From: Herpetosiphon geysericola
GTDB taxonomy: Bacteria > Chloroflexota > Chloroflexia > Chloroflexales > Herpetosiphonaceae
NCBI RefSeq assembly: GCF_001306135.1
Contig: NZ_LGKP01000002.1
Span: 1-64,000, forward strand
Direction of reading: 5' to 3'
Length of the DNA: 64,000 nt
Positions 25,059 to 34,218 of this stretch are shown here, piece after piece. The stretch's first letter is position 1, and every line of letters begins with the position of its first letter. The position numbers and the translations under genes are program-made. The notes under the pieces were generated by a model, which did not search any database, was not told where the DNA came from, and was given only the letters and a program-made list of their open reading frames with translations.

Positions 25059-27452
25059 ATGGAAGAGCATTCGCAGCGCGCCAAAATTGGTGGTTCAGGT
25101 CGGCGCTGGCAAAGCTTGCCAGTGATGGCAGGGGTTGGTTTATTAATCGCCATGATTTTGGCGGCCCAAACCCCAGCGCCACCAGCGCCCGTGCCAACTG
25201 CCACGGTGGTTGCTGAAGCAATTGTAACCCCGAGTATTGCAACCCAGCCGCAACCGAGCCAGCCGCTTCCCGCCAGCAAGACGCTTGATCTGGGCGAGCA
25301 GCAACTCGTGTTGGTTGGGAGTGGGTCTGAGCTTACGATCTGGGATGGCGTTAATCAGCCAGAAATGCGAGGCAGGCTTGGAGATTGGGATGTGACAATC
25401 ACCATCGATCGTGAGCGGGAAGTGCTGTTGAGTCGCAATTATGTTTGGCTGGAAGCCCGTTCGCTGCGTGATGATCGGCGTTTGTGGCAATTGCCAATTT
25501 ATAGCCAACAAGCCCAACGTGAAACCACAATTTTGGATGTGGTTCGCGATCCGTTTATGAATGTAGTTTGGTTGCTTGAAAAGCAGGCCACCAATGATCC
25601 GTTTCAGCCTGCGACGGTGCGGTTGCGCGGGCTTGATAGCCAGAGTGGCCTAGAATTGCGCCAATATCAAGCGCCATTGCTGCGCCAACAACCAAAAATA
25701 TTGCCAACCGCTGTTGGCCCATGGCTTTTGGCCGATGGCCAATTGTTTGGCTTTGATGCGGCCAGTGAAGGCTTTGCCGAACCATGGTTTAGCCAACTTG
25801 AGTTTGCTGCGGTGGCAGCCGATGGGCAGCGGGCCTTGGTTTTTGGTTCGGGCATGGTCAGCGAAATCGATTTGCTCAAGCGCCAAACGCTCAACCAAAC
25901 TGAATTTTCACATCTACCCCGCGCCAATAGTATTCAGGAAATGCTGGTTTCGCCCGACCTCAACTACGTGGTCGCGGTTGTTAACAGCTCCGATAATTCA
26001 AGCATGAATTTGATCCAGCGTATTTTCGCCTACGATCGGGCTGGCAATGGGCTTGGCTTTTGGCAACGCCACTTAGTCTATGAAAGAACCCATACCAGTA
26101 GCTACGATATTAGTCAGTTGATTCGCTTTCTCGATGATCAACGTCTCATTCTGCTCAATCGCACTGGTAGCTTCGAAACGATTGATCTATCAACCAACCA
26201 AACCCAAATTACTGAACTGGCCCATCAACCTGAAGCAGTTCAGCCAGAATATAGCAGTTTTGCCCTCATTCCTAAGTTAACTCTCTTGCCCAGCGTCAAT
26301 ACTCCCCGCTTAGAACCCATACGGGTAACGCTGCTAGAGAATGCCCCGCTTGCTGCATCAGTCGCCGATCAACCCTTGGCCTTGGTCAATAATGGCAGCG
26401 AGATCAAGCAACTTTGGGCTGAAGATGTGCGTGGCGTCGTGCAACAAGCAAATAGCTATAGCATTGTACGGCAGAATGCTCCACCATTGCTGATCGAGCA
26501 TGCAGAGCAAGCCTTGCAGATTTTTGACCCAACCACCCAAACCACAATGACGCTTGAGTTAGAGCCAGCAGAAGCCAAAAGTTTAAGTGATTTTGCGGGA
26601 GTCAGCGCGCCAGATAATCAAAGTGTGGTGCTCTGCTACAGCTATCATTTCGATGAGAGCGCCAATTCACGGGTTAATCGTTGCCTGGCTGTTGATCTCC
26701 AAACTGGCTATAAAAGGGTTTTTGCTGCATTGCCCGCAGCAACCTACTTAACGCCTATCTATTTGTATGGGCAGCAGGTGACGATTGTGGGTCGTACTTC
26801 AAACTCTGGTGATGACCGCTACTTGGTGTGGCAAACCACATTTAATGAGCCAGCCGAAGGCACAAATTTGCTCGATTCGACTGATGTGGAGCAGCTTTGG
26901 TATACGGTTGGCTCGCCAACAGTCGTCTATCAAAATCACAAAGATCAGCTCTACAGCTATTCAACCCTGCACGGGATTGCGCATTTGCTTATGCCAACCA
27001 GTGCCAGCAAAGCCCTTGAAATTGAGATAGCGCCCGCTGGCCAGACGATTATGCTGTTTGAGCGAACCTATCCCTTGCGCTATGGCACGCTGATGCTGTT
27101 CGATAGTGCAACGGGCTTAGAATTGCTGCGCCGGCCGCAAACTAAGAGTTTTCGAGGTACGTGGTCGGGCGATAGTCAATCCTACTTGCTTGCCGAGAAT
27201 CAAATGATTAATTCTCGCTTGGATACGCTGAGCCGCAACGGCCAAATTGGTCATTCGCTGCTCGTGGCTGATTTGTTCAATTTGACCAAAAGCGATTGGT
27301 TTGGCGAGCGCTTAATCTTGGATACGCTCAATGAATTGTATGTTTTAGAGCGTATCAATCAACACTGGTTGCCGTTGGCCAAAGTTGCTGATTTAGAGTC
27401 AATTTATTCATCACGATCATCAACTGTTGAATATGTGTATCCGCAACCATAG
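25059..27452 (+). CDS. Propeller-array protein 5: two-half paralogue with shortened linker
   Basis: The protein has 797 residues from the ATG at 25059 (GAGAGG eight bases upstream). It starts EEHSQRAKIGGSGRRW, then a membrane helix and a linker of only about 40 residues (PAPPAPVPTATVVAEA). Half 1 (about 80-400) and half 2 (about 430-795) are strongly diverged from proteins 1 and 2 but keep the Trp-rich strand pattern and a QNAPPLLIEHAEQ segment matching 'YNQPPLLLQRP'. It ends VEYVYPQP. Two Cys residues appear in the second half (VVLCYSY and RCLAVDL). Function unknown. Confidence 0.72.
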   Translation: MEEHSQRAKIGGSGRRWQSLPVMAGVGLLIAMILAAQTPAPPAPVPTATVVAEAIVTPSIATQPQPSQPLPASKTLDLGEQQLVLVGSGSELTIWDGVNQPEMRGRLGDWDVTITIDREREVLLSRNYVWLEARSLRDDRRLWQLPIYSQQAQRETTILDVVRDPFMNVVWLLEKQATNDPFQPATVRLRGLDSQSGLELRQYQAPLLRQQPKILPTAVGPWLLADGQLFGFDAASEGFAEPWFSQLEFAAVAADGQRALVFGSGMVSEIDLLKRQTLNQTEFSHLPRANSIQEMLVSPDLNYVVAVVNSSDNSSMNLIQRIFAYDRAGNGLGFWQRHLVYERTHTSSYDISQLIRFLDDQRLILLNRTGSFETIDLSTNQTQITELAHQPEAVQPEYSSFALIPKLTLLPSVNTPRLEPIRVTLLENAPLAASVADQPLALVNNGSEIKQLWAEDVRGVVQQANSYSIVRQNAPPLLIEHAEQALQIFDPTTQTTMTLELEPAEAKSLSDFAGVSAPDNQSVVLCYSYHFDESANSRVNRCLAVDLQTGYKRVFAALPAATYLTPIYLYGQQVTIVGRTSNSGDDRYLVWQTTFNEPAEGTNLLDSTDVEQLWYTVGSPTVVYQNHKDQLYSYSTLHGIAHLLMPTSASKALEIEIAPAGQTIMLFERTYPLRYGTLMLFDSATGLELLRRPQTKSFRGTWSGDSQSYLLAENQMINSRLDTLSRNGQIGHSLLVADLFNLTKSDWFGERLILDTLNELYVLERINQHWLPLAKVADLESIYSSRSSTVEYVYPQP

Positions 27453-27472
27453 GACCAGCAAGGGAGAAGGCT

Positions 27473-28585
27473 ATGCAAAAAGTATATCGAATGGTTTTGC
27501 TCGGCTTGGTGGTTGGGTTGTTGTGCAATTGCCAAGCGCAACAGCCCACACCAACCGCCGTTAGCCAAGCCACGCCAACCGCGCCGTCTGCTGCTCAAGC
27601 TCGCCCAACCCTGCCAATTGCCACCCCAACCCAAGCCTTGAGTGTGCCAGCCAATGAACGAGTGTTGGTGAAGATAACTCGGCTTGGAACTCAGCTTGAT
27701 AAGCATTATGCATGGCTAACCACAACTGGTACATTAACGGCCCAACGTTTGTATGAACCATGGCTGGTTGCTGCGATTCCAAACACCTCAACGATGATTT
27801 GCTTTAAGTATGAAACACTGTGTTTGTTTGATCTTGAAGAGAATAAGATCGTGTGGGAGGTGGCCGCGCCCGATTTCTTTGGCTCGCTTGATCCATTCGT
27901 TACTCTTGATCAGGATGCTCAAGGAATCTACATTGTGTATGGACGGCGTGGCAAAATACTTGATCTGCCGATGGGTTGGCTTCATGTGCGATTAAGTGAC
28001 GGGATTGTTTTAGAGCAAACAATCCTCACAAAAGTTTCGACAATTAGATCAGGCTGGCTTAGCGCAACTGGCGATTTTTGGTTTCAACCGCACAATAGTG
28101 ATCAGCTTTGGCTGTATGCACCACGCAACCACAACTTAACCTTTGCCAGCGTTGAAGGTTTAGTCACATCGAGCCAACAACGACTCTTTGTGCTCGCCAA
28201 TCACCAAACCGTAATTGAGTTGAATGCGCTTGATGGCTTACTAATTCGAAGTATTGAGCTTTCACCAGCGTTAGCGCTCGATCCTCTTAATATTATGGTT
28301 GCACCCAACCTCGATCAAGTTGCGTTTGGGTATGGGTATCCGCCACATAATCATTGGCAAATCTATAGCCTCAAAACAGGTCAATTACTCGAAGACTATC
28401 ATTCTGAGCTAGGGATTAACCTCGTTCCTAGCTATCAAGCTGGCTATTGGTATACCTATGAAACACAAAGCACAATGGCCAACTTTGTTGAGCTATGGCA
28501 TCCTGCTACGCAGCAGCATACATTGCTCGATCTGCACCAACAATTTGGTGAAGGTATTGGAAGATTATGGCTTTGGCCTGAGTAA
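27473..28585 (+). CDS. Propeller-array protein 6, possible lipoprotein, cut by an in-frame stop
   Basis: The 370-residue product begins with MQKVYRMVLLGLVVGLLCNC, a signal peptide whose Cys residues lie where a lipobox could act, although the -1 residue is atypical. A Gln/Pro/Thr linker and one propeller-like half follow (ITRLGTQLDKHYAWLTTTGT, VVRW-like strands). Unlike the other five, it has no cytoplasmic basic tip of the R-x-K-[LI]-G type. The frame stops with TAA at 28583-28585, yet the same frame continues open for another 124 codons with related sequence. GGGAG precedes the ATG by about eight bases. Confidence 0.65.
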   Translation: MQKVYRMVLLGLVVGLLCNCQAQQPTPTAVSQATPTAPSAAQARPTLPIATPTQALSVPANERVLVKITRLGTQLDKHYAWLTTTGTLTAQRLYEPWLVAAIPNTSTMICFKYETLCLFDLEENKIVWEVAAPDFFGSLDPFVTLDQDAQGIYIVYGRRGKILDLPMGWLHVRLSDGIVLEQTILTKVSTIRSGWLSATGDFWFQPHNSDQLWLYAPRNHNLTFASVEGLVTSSQQRLFVLANHQTVIELNALDGLLIRSIELSPALALDPLNIMVAPNLDQVAFGYGYPPHNHWQIYSLKTGQLLEDYHSELGINLVPSYQAGYWYTYETQSTMANFVELWHPATQQHTLLDLHQQFGEGIGRLWLWPE

Positions 28586-28588
28586 GTT

Positions 28589-28960
28589 ATGCGGTGTTAC
28601 GATCATGCTAGCCAAACATGGCAGCTGCTTGATCAACAACCAAGTGGGCCAATGATAACCACCACTCCAATTGTCGGTTGGTCGGCTGCTGGCACGCGCT
28701 TGTGGTGGCAACGCAGTGTGCAGCAGCCCTTGCTCAGCAAGCAATATCGGGTTTATGCCGCCGCAACTGGCGCCTTGGAATGGACTGATGAGTTGCCATT
28801 GCATAATCATGCGGTTGTTAGCGCCGATGCTGAAACGCTGGTATTGGTTGGGGTTGCTGGCAATTTGATTCAGCAGTGGGTGCATGGCCAAATTACTGCC
28901 CAGTTTCCGCTGCCAGCTGAACTATTGAGCCAGCGCGCAGTGACGGCATTTGGGCGCTAA
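28589..28960 (+). pseudogene. C-terminal continuation of propeller-array gene 6 after an in-frame stop
   Basis: The frame is the same as that of 27473-28585 and resumes one codon after its TAA. The product (MRCYDHASQTWQLLDQQ, IVGWSAAGTRLWWQRS, NHAVVSADAETLVLVG) carries the Trp-rich propeller strands expected of a second half, but is only 123 residues. There is no independent ribosome site and no gap, so a nonsense mutation in a longer gene is the simplest view. Reinitiation at the nearby ATG or a sequencing error is possible. Confidence 0.6.
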
Positions 28961-28966
28961 AAACCA

Positions 28967-29002
28967 AAAGCTCCAGCTTAGCCTAAGCCAAGCTGGAGCT
29001 TT
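28967..29002. terminator. Bidirectional terminator at the end of the propeller array
   Basis: A perfect 13-bp inverted repeat (AAAGCTCCAGCTT / AAGCTGGAGCTTT) lies between the convergent array and the M4 protease gene. Confidence 0.8.
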
Positions 29003-29013
29003 GAAGTTAATCG

Positions 29014-32000
29014 TTATTTGGTGACGGCTGGCAGATACACGCCAACGCCACGGCATTGATTGGTTTCAGTAATCAAACTGATGTCGTCAATGCTAAAGCG
29101 AATGATCTCCGCAGTCGAATTATTGACTGAATCGAAGCGCAAGACATGCGCGCCTGATTCAAGGTCGGTCAATGGAATCGTTACTTTGGCATAGCCATTG
29201 TCGTATTCGGTGTTTGCATCGGTGACACGGAACACTTCTTCACCATCAATGGTAAGCTTGACGTAATCTTGCGTGCCACGGCCATTATGCTCATAGATCG
29301 AAAGATAGAATTCAAGCGTTGCATCGCTCGCGGTTGAGGTGAAGGTTTGCTCTGCAAACGCGGTTTCGGTGCTGCCAGCGCGTGCACCAAAGCGCAACCA
29401 GCTATTGCCTGTGCGTGGCTCGCCAGCACAGCCAGGCAAGAAACACAATGGTGGTGAAACGTCGCCAAACGAGCTTGAGAAGGCTTCCCAGCCCTCGCCG
29501 CGCTCAAAGCCACCATCAATCACGCTTTGGCCAGCGGTTTCAACTTCAACATTGAACACTTGGCTGGCGGTGCGATTGCCGCTGTCGCGGACGGTTACGG
29601 TAATTGGGTAACTGCCAACTTCGGTGGCACAAGCACAATTGACCGTCGCTTTTAAGATCCCTGCTTGGTTGGCGATGTTGACGTTCAAGCCTGCTGGGGC
29701 GCCAGCAACGCTCACGGCCAACGAACCAGCCAAATCAATATCATCAGAGGCCGTGCCAATGACAGCACTGCTGATTTTGCCTTGTTGGGCCAAAACATCG
29801 CTGGTTACGAACAAGCTTGGAGCTGCTGGAGTTACTGCGCCGCTACAGCTGTAGATTGCGAAATCGTCAATTGACCAAGTGACCGAGCGGCTTGGGGTTG
29901 GGTTGTCGCCAAGCGCCACTTTGAAGCGGAAGCGTACTGATTGGCCAGCCAAACTTGAGAGATTTAAGCGGCTAGCGGTGTAGCCATTGCTGTTGCCAAC
30001 ATAGGCTTGCTCGCCTGCAAATTCGCCGCCTTCAGCGATGTTGTTTGGCCCGTTGTAGCTAAACAAGCCTGCTGCTGATTGCCAGCTGTTGCCGTTGTTG
30101 GTGCTATATTCAACTACGCCTGCATCGATTGGGGCATAGAAATCGTAGGCATGGCGGAAGTAGGCAAAGCCATTGGCTGGAACCGTCACAGCTGCATTTT
30201 GGCTGAAGGCCGATTCTTCAACATCTTGGTTTACACCATACACGCCATTGTAGTTGGTTGCCGAACCACTGCCGCTGGTTGCATAGGCGCCAACAATTTG
30301 GGCTGGATTGGTCGTCCAGCTTTCGTTGCTACCGCTCAAGGCGCTTGAAGTCCATTTGGTGTTTGGCAAGGCTTCAAAATCATCGGCGAAAACATTAACT
30401 TGGGTTTGGCCAGGGCTACATGCCTTGATGTCAGGTGCTGGCGCGTTGGTTGGCTGTAAATCCATTTCGGTGGCCAAAATGGTCTTATTAACTTCAGCAC
30501 AATCAGCTGCCGTAATCCCATGATTGCCAGTCAGGCTGCTACACGCTTGGCGCAAGGCCGACGCTAAATCAGCATAGTCGCTGCCCGAAGTCAACGAGCT
30601 AATTTGGGTTTCATAGAATAAATGGGCAGTTTTGGTGATACCAATCGAGTTGATCGTTTGGCCGTTGAAGCTGTCGCCATCGGTCAACAGATAGGCAGCC
30701 TTGTTGGCAATCCCGCTGTTGGTGTGCACGCCACCATTATCAGCCAAACTTGCGTCAAGCACATACAATGGGCTGAGCATGCTATCAGGCTGGCCGCCTT
30801 GCGGTGGGTCTTGCATATCACGCAAGCCGCCCAAATCTTCGCCCATAATCCAACGAGTACTTGCATCATCGTCGGCGCTACCATTGGTTTGATCCATGAA
30901 TTCGCCGAAGATATCCGACATAGCTTCGTTGATTGCGCCTGATTGGAAGTAGTAGAACAGGTTTGAGGTATATTCGGTTACGCCGTGCGACAATTCGTGG
31001 GCAACCACGTCGTCGGCAGCAGCAAAACCTTCACCATAGGTCATTTGGCGGCCATTCCAGAAGGCGTTGCCATAAGGACAGCCAGCGCCAGGTGGGCAGT
31101 GCTTGACCAATGAAATCAAGCTCATACCGTTGTTGTCGATGCTGTTGCGGCCAAAGAACAAGTTGAAGAAGTCGTAGGTATCGCCCGAATAATCATAGGC
31201 GGCATCAATATCTGCATCGCCACTGGCAGCTGAGTTTTCAACCCGCACATATTCGCTGGCTTCATCACAGTTGTTATTGGGCGTGTTGTCGTTATCAACC
31301 ACGTTGTCGTCGTCGCAGACGAAGCGATTTTTGGCATAGCCAATTTGGTTGAAGGCTAAGCTAATCTCGCCCGACTGGGCATTGACAAACACATACTCGC
31401 GAATTGGCTCGCTGCTGGTTGATTCAATCGTGACCAACCAAACTAAGCTATTTTTTTGAACGCCAGTGCCACCCAACAAGGCTGGGTTGTAAATTGAAAG
31501 CTCGCTTTTGCGCACATTCAAGTTGGCAACGTTGGCATCGTATTTGGCGGCAACATAGTTTTGGGCTGTGCTGTTGGCGGTAGCTTGGCTCAGTTTGGCG
31601 CTGGTGCTCAGATTGAGATTTGGCAACACCTCGCCATTCATGCTCAGCAATTCGCCTGCTTGGTTCAATTGCACTTGCAATTCGCCAGCAACCACTGGCA
31701 CGCCTTGGTAGCGTTGTTGATAACGCACAACTTGGCGACCGTCTTGGGTGGTGGTCGTTTTGACAACTGCTGCATCGCTTGCTTGCGCTAAGCCAAATAA
31801 GCTGCCATATTCGGCCAGATAGGCGTTGGCAACATTCAGCGTATCAGCCCGATTCAGGCCGGCTGGCTGATCAAGGGTTGTGCCTGCTGCCGCGCCAATC
31901 CAACGCACATAGCCAGTTTGGCTGTGGCGGGCAAGCTTAGCTCCTTGGTTGAGCAAGCGATTGATTGGTGAATTGGTGGTTGGAGTTTGGGCATTGCTTC

Positions 32001-32067
32001 GGCTCAATGGAAGCATGCTCACCACAATTAATGCTGCTAGCAAACGCAGCACACGCATCGAACGCAT
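29014..32067 (-). CDS. Secreted thermolysin-family (M4) zinc metalloprotease with C-terminal beta-sandwich domains
   Basis: The 1017-residue precursor has a signal peptide ending near SRSNAQT, then a propeptide of FTP/PepSY type (about 30-235). The M4 catalytic domain carries His357-Glu358-Leu-Ser-His361 and third ligand Glu381 (INEAMSD). After about residue 545 come a CARDB- or MAM-like lectin fold (EDFEALPNTKW, SVTWSIDDFAIYSC), an Ig-like domain (about 760-850) and a further jelly-roll-like domain with a final IDDISLITE. It ends with GVYLPAVTK, shared with the protease at 51533. AAGGAAGG lies three to six bases before the ATG. It probably degrades prey or environmental protein, in line with a predatory or saprophytic lifestyle. 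Confidence 0.93.
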   Translation of the reverse strand: MRSMRVLRLLAALIVVSMLPLSRSNAQTPTTNSPINRLLNQGAKLARHSQTGYVRWIGAAAGTTLDQPAGLNRADTLNVANAYLAEYGSLFGLAQASDAAVVKTTTTQDGRQVVRYQQRYQGVPVVAGELQVQLNQAGELLSMNGEVLPNLNLSTSAKLSQATANSTAQNYVAAKYDANVANLNVRKSELSIYNPALLGGTGVQKNSLVWLVTIESTSSEPIREYVFVNAQSGEISLAFNQIGYAKNRFVCDDDNVVDNDNTPNNNCDEASEYVRVENSAASGDADIDAAYDYSGDTYDFFNLFFGRNSIDNNGMSLISLVKHCPPGAGCPYGNAFWNGRQMTYGEGFAAADDVVAHELSHGVTEYTSNLFYYFQSGAINEAMSDIFGEFMDQTNGSADDDASTRWIMGEDLGGLRDMQDPPQGGQPDSMLSPLYVLDASLADNGGVHTNSGIANKAAYLLTDGDSFNGQTINSIGITKTAHLFYETQISSLTSGSDYADLASALRQACSSLTGNHGITAADCAEVNKTILATEMDLQPTNAPAPDIKACSPGQTQVNVFADDFEALPNTKWTSSALSGSNESWTTNPAQIVGAYATSGSGSATNYNGVYGVNQDVEESAFSQNAAVTVPANGFAYFRHAYDFYAPIDAGVVEYSTNNGNSWQSAAGLFSYNGPNNIAEGGEFAGEQAYVGNSNGYTASRLNLSSLAGQSVRFRFKVALGDNPTPSRSVTWSIDDFAIYSCSGAVTPAAPSLFVTSDVLAQQGKISSAVIGTASDDIDLAGSLAVSVAGAPAGLNVNIANQAGILKATVNCACATEVGSYPITVTVRDSGNRTASQVFNVEVETAGQSVIDGGFERGEGWEAFSSSFGDVSPPLCFLPGCAGEPRTGNSWLRFGARAGSTETAFAEQTFTSTASDATLEFYLSIYEHNGRGTQDYVKLTIDGEEVFRVTDANTEYDNGYAKVTIPLTDLESGAHVLRFDSVNNSTAEIIRFSIDDISLITETNQCRGVGVYLPAVTK

Positions 32068-32288
32068 AGACCTTCCTTACACACTAAAAACTATTGACAT
32101 TCAGCATCACGCTATAAGGAGAGTTGCCAGACCCCCCAGATGCTACCTGCTCCTCAATCAGCAGAGTTTCTCCCCGACCCAGATTTGTACCCTCCTCATA
32201 GCACTTGATGATCATATTGCAATAGCGTTTGGCGATTATAGCCGATTCTGGGCAAAATGTGCATAGTTCTTATGATAGAGATCTATCG

Positions 32289-32305
32289 AAAATTGGGCCA
32301 ATTTT
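32289..32305. promoter_or_regulatory. 17-bp palindrome AAAATTGG-G-CCAATTTT, possible operator
   Basis: Perfect 8-bp arms around one central base lie in a divergent intergenic region, 222 bases from the M4 protease start. Such symmetry fits a dimeric repressor site, but no regulator is adjacent. Confidence 0.35.
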
Positions 32306-32373
32306 TGAGATTAAGTCGCAACTGGTCTGAATTGGCTGAATGTTAGAGCGATGTAAGAGCTAGTCCAGCCCCG

Positions 32374-32402
32374 TTGCTAGCTCTTTCGCGGCGTGTTACA
32401 AT
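32374..32402 (+). promoter_or_regulatory. Promoter of the hrcA heat-shock operon
   Basis: TTGCTA (32374-32379) and TACAAT (32397-32402) are 17 bases apart, a vegetative-sigma type promoter, as expected for HrcA/CIRCE-controlled genes. Transcription would start near 32409, just before a 7-bp GGCGTGC/GCACGCC hairpin (32410-32428). Confidence 0.65.
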
Positions 32403-32447
32403 ATTCAGCGGCGTGCGGCGAGCACGCCAATCTTATAACTTACCGAG

Positions 32448-32474
32448 TTAGCACTCGGCGGCCAAGAGTGCTAA
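32448..32474 (+). promoter_or_regulatory. CIRCE operator (HrcA binding site)
   Basis: A perfect consensus TTAGCACTC-N9-GAGTGCTAA lies 14 bases before the hrcA ATG and about 40 bases after the predicted transcription start. It is the binding site of the HrcA repressor encoded next to it, giving autoregulated heat-shock induction of the cluster. Confidence 0.97.
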
Positions 32475-32487
32475 AGCGAGGTGAGCG

Positions 32488-33552
32488 ATGAATCTAGAAC
32501 TCAATGAGCGGCGACGACGGGTGCTTAAGGCGGTTATCCAACAATATATCGATACGGCAACGCCTGTCGCCTCGCAAGATCTTGCGCGGAGTTTAGGGGT
32601 TAGCTCAGCAACTGTTCGCAACGAAATGGCAGCCTTAGAAGATGCTGGCCTTTTGACCCATTTGCACACGTCGGCTGGGCGCTTGCCCACCGATGCTGGC
32701 TATCGCTTCTTTGTCGAAAATTTGATGGATCGGGCGGCGCTTTCCACCCAAGAACAGCGCATGATCCAACATCAGTTCTATCAAATCCGCTCGGAATTGA
32801 ACCAATGGATTCATTTGGCAGCAGCGGTTTTGGCTCGAACTGCCCAAACCGCAGCCGTGGTTACCCCGCCGCGTGCCTATGAAAGTCGCTTTAAACATAT
32901 TGAATTGATCGCGATCAACGATGCTTTGGTGTTGATGGTTTTGGTGTTGCACGAAGGCTCGGTTAAGCAACAAACGCTGCCCGCCGACCCCAACACCACC
33001 CAAGAGCAGCTTAGCAGAATCGCTGGCCGGATTAATGAGCTTTGTCATGAAGCTTCGGCCAGGGTGATTACGGCCCTCGCGCTAACGCAGCCTGTGGCTC
33101 AGCCACCGCTCAGCAGTTTTGAAGTGCTGGTGATCGAGAGCGTGGCGCGGGCAATGCAACAATTCGAGGAGCATGTCAACGAATTAATTCATCACGATGG
33201 CTTGCTCGAAATGCTGCATCAGCCAGAGTTTGGCCAGGTGACGCGGGTGCGCGAGGTGCTTTCGATTCTCGAAGGCGGCACGATGCTCGAATCGCTCATT
33301 CCCCAAGCGTTGGCCTCCGATGGCGTGCAGGTAATTATTGGCGGCGAGCATAGCCGCGATGAGTTGCGCGATTATAGCGTGATTCTTTCGCGCTACGGAG
33401 TCAACGGCGATGTTGCTGGGGTGGTTGGGGTTTTAGGGCCGCGCCGCATGGCCTATCCGCGCTCAATTTCCAGCGTGCGCTATATCGCTGGGGTCATGAG
33501 CGATCTGATGGGCGATTTATACGGCGAACGCAAAATAGAACCAACAGAATAG
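32488..33552 (+). CDS. hrcA: Heat-inducible transcription repressor HrcA
   Basis: The 354-residue protein has an N-terminal winged helix ([20 protein letters not shown], then [20 protein letters not shown]), the DNA-binding core that recognises CIRCE. A GAF-like middle domain carries the family's '[12 protein letters not shown]' near the C-terminus. Length and motifs fit HrcA throughout. GAGG lies six bases before the ATG. It is the first gene of hrcA-grpE-dnaK-dnaJ and is controlled by the CIRCE directly upstream. GroEL normally helps HrcA fold; no groEL is in the window. Confidence 0.97.
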   Translation: MNLELNERRRRVLKAVIQQYIDTATPVASQDLARSLGVSSATVRNEMAALEDAGLLTHLHTSAGRLPTDAGYRFFVENLMDRAALSTQEQRMIQHQFYQIRSELNQWIHLAAAVLARTAQTAAVVTPPRAYESRFKHIELIAINDALVLMVLVLHEGSVKQQTLPADPNTTQEQLSRIAGRINELCHEASARVITALALTQPVAQPPLSSFEVLVIESVARAMQQFEEHVNELIHHDGLLEMLHQPEFGQVTRVREVLSILEGGTMLESLIPQALASDGVQVIIGGEHSRDELRDYSVILSRYGVNGDVAGVVGVLGPRRMAYPRSISSVRYIAGVMSDLMGDLYGERKIEPTE

Positions 33553-33608
33553 TCGCATGACTAGGCTGAATTAATACTGTTTGATCTTTACGGAGGTATG
33601 GAGTTCTC

Positions 33609-34124
33609 ATGACGGAAGAAGTGCAAGCACAATCAACTGACGATACCAATCCTCAAGGCGATCCAGAAAGCCTGAACGAACGGATCGCCACGCTCGAACG
33701 CGAAGTTGAAGAACATAAAACCAACTGGATGCGCGCAATTGCTGATTTCAAAAATTACAAACGCCGCACCGAAAGCGAACGCGAGGAGTTGATTCGCAAT
33801 GCTAGCGCTGGTTTGATGTTGAAATTGCTTCCAGTGCTCGACGACCTGCTCTTGGCGATGGGCCAAATTCCTGCTGAAATTGAAAACAATCAGTGGATTG
33901 GCGGCGTTAAACAAGTACAACGTAAATTTGAAACGGTGCTTGAGGGCGCTGGCCTGCAACCAATTCCCGCCGTTGATGAAGAATTCGACCCCAATGTTCA
34001 CGAAGCAATTATGTTTGAAGAAGGCGACGAAGCCCAATCCAACAAAGTCGTGGCCGAATTACGCCGCGGCTACAAGCTCGGCGAACGGGTCTTGCGTCCA
34101 ACGGTCGTCAAAGTCGGCAAGTAG
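33609..34124 (+). CDS. grpE: Nucleotide exchange factor GrpE
   Basis: This 171-residue cytoplasmic co-chaperone releases ADP from DnaK. An acidic N-terminus is followed by the long coiled coil (ERIATLEREVEEHKTNWMRA) and the DFKNYKRR motif. The beta-domain signature FDPNVHEA and GYKLGERVLRPTVVKVGK at the end match the GrpE pattern. GGAG lies five bases before the ATG. It sits 56 bases after hrcA. Confidence 0.97.
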   Translation: MTEEVQAQSTDDTNPQGDPESLNERIATLEREVEEHKTNWMRAIADFKNYKRRTESEREELIRNASAGLMLKLLPVLDDLLLAMGQIPAEIENNQWIGGVKQVQRKFETVLEGAGLQPIPAVDEEFDPNVHEAIMFEEGDEAQSNKVVAELRRGYKLGERVLRPTVVKVGK

Positions 34125-34135
34125 GAGCACCTAGG

Positions 34136-34193
34136 CAAAGCATCGTTTAAGTGGCATCGCTGCCGTTTGTGGCTGTCGCTTAGCGATGCTTTG
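34136..34193 (+). terminator. Stem-loop between grpE and dnaK
   Basis: A 10-bp inverted repeat (CAAAGCATCG / CGATGCTTTG) encloses a 38-base loop with a secondary internal stem. It may be a processing site or partial attenuator that sets dnaK above hrcA-grpE; no strong T-run follows. Confidence 0.5.
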
Positions 34194-34218
34194 TCGCTGT
34201 CTGTGGAGCAATAACTAT

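Larger units (their letters stand above)
32068..32487. other. Divergent control region between the M4 protease and hrcA
   Basis: This 420-base region contains no convincing ORF. It holds a 17-bp palindrome (32289-32305), the hrcA promoter (32374-32402), a small leader hairpin and the CIRCE operator. A CTATAAGGAGAG stretch near 32112 is on the plus strand without a gene. Confidence 0.7.

Noticed and set aside
32092-32116. TTGACA and TATAAG as a promoter for hrcA
   Set aside because: The spacing is only 13 bases and the site is far upstream; the TTGCTA-N17-TACAAT pair at 32374-32402 fits better.
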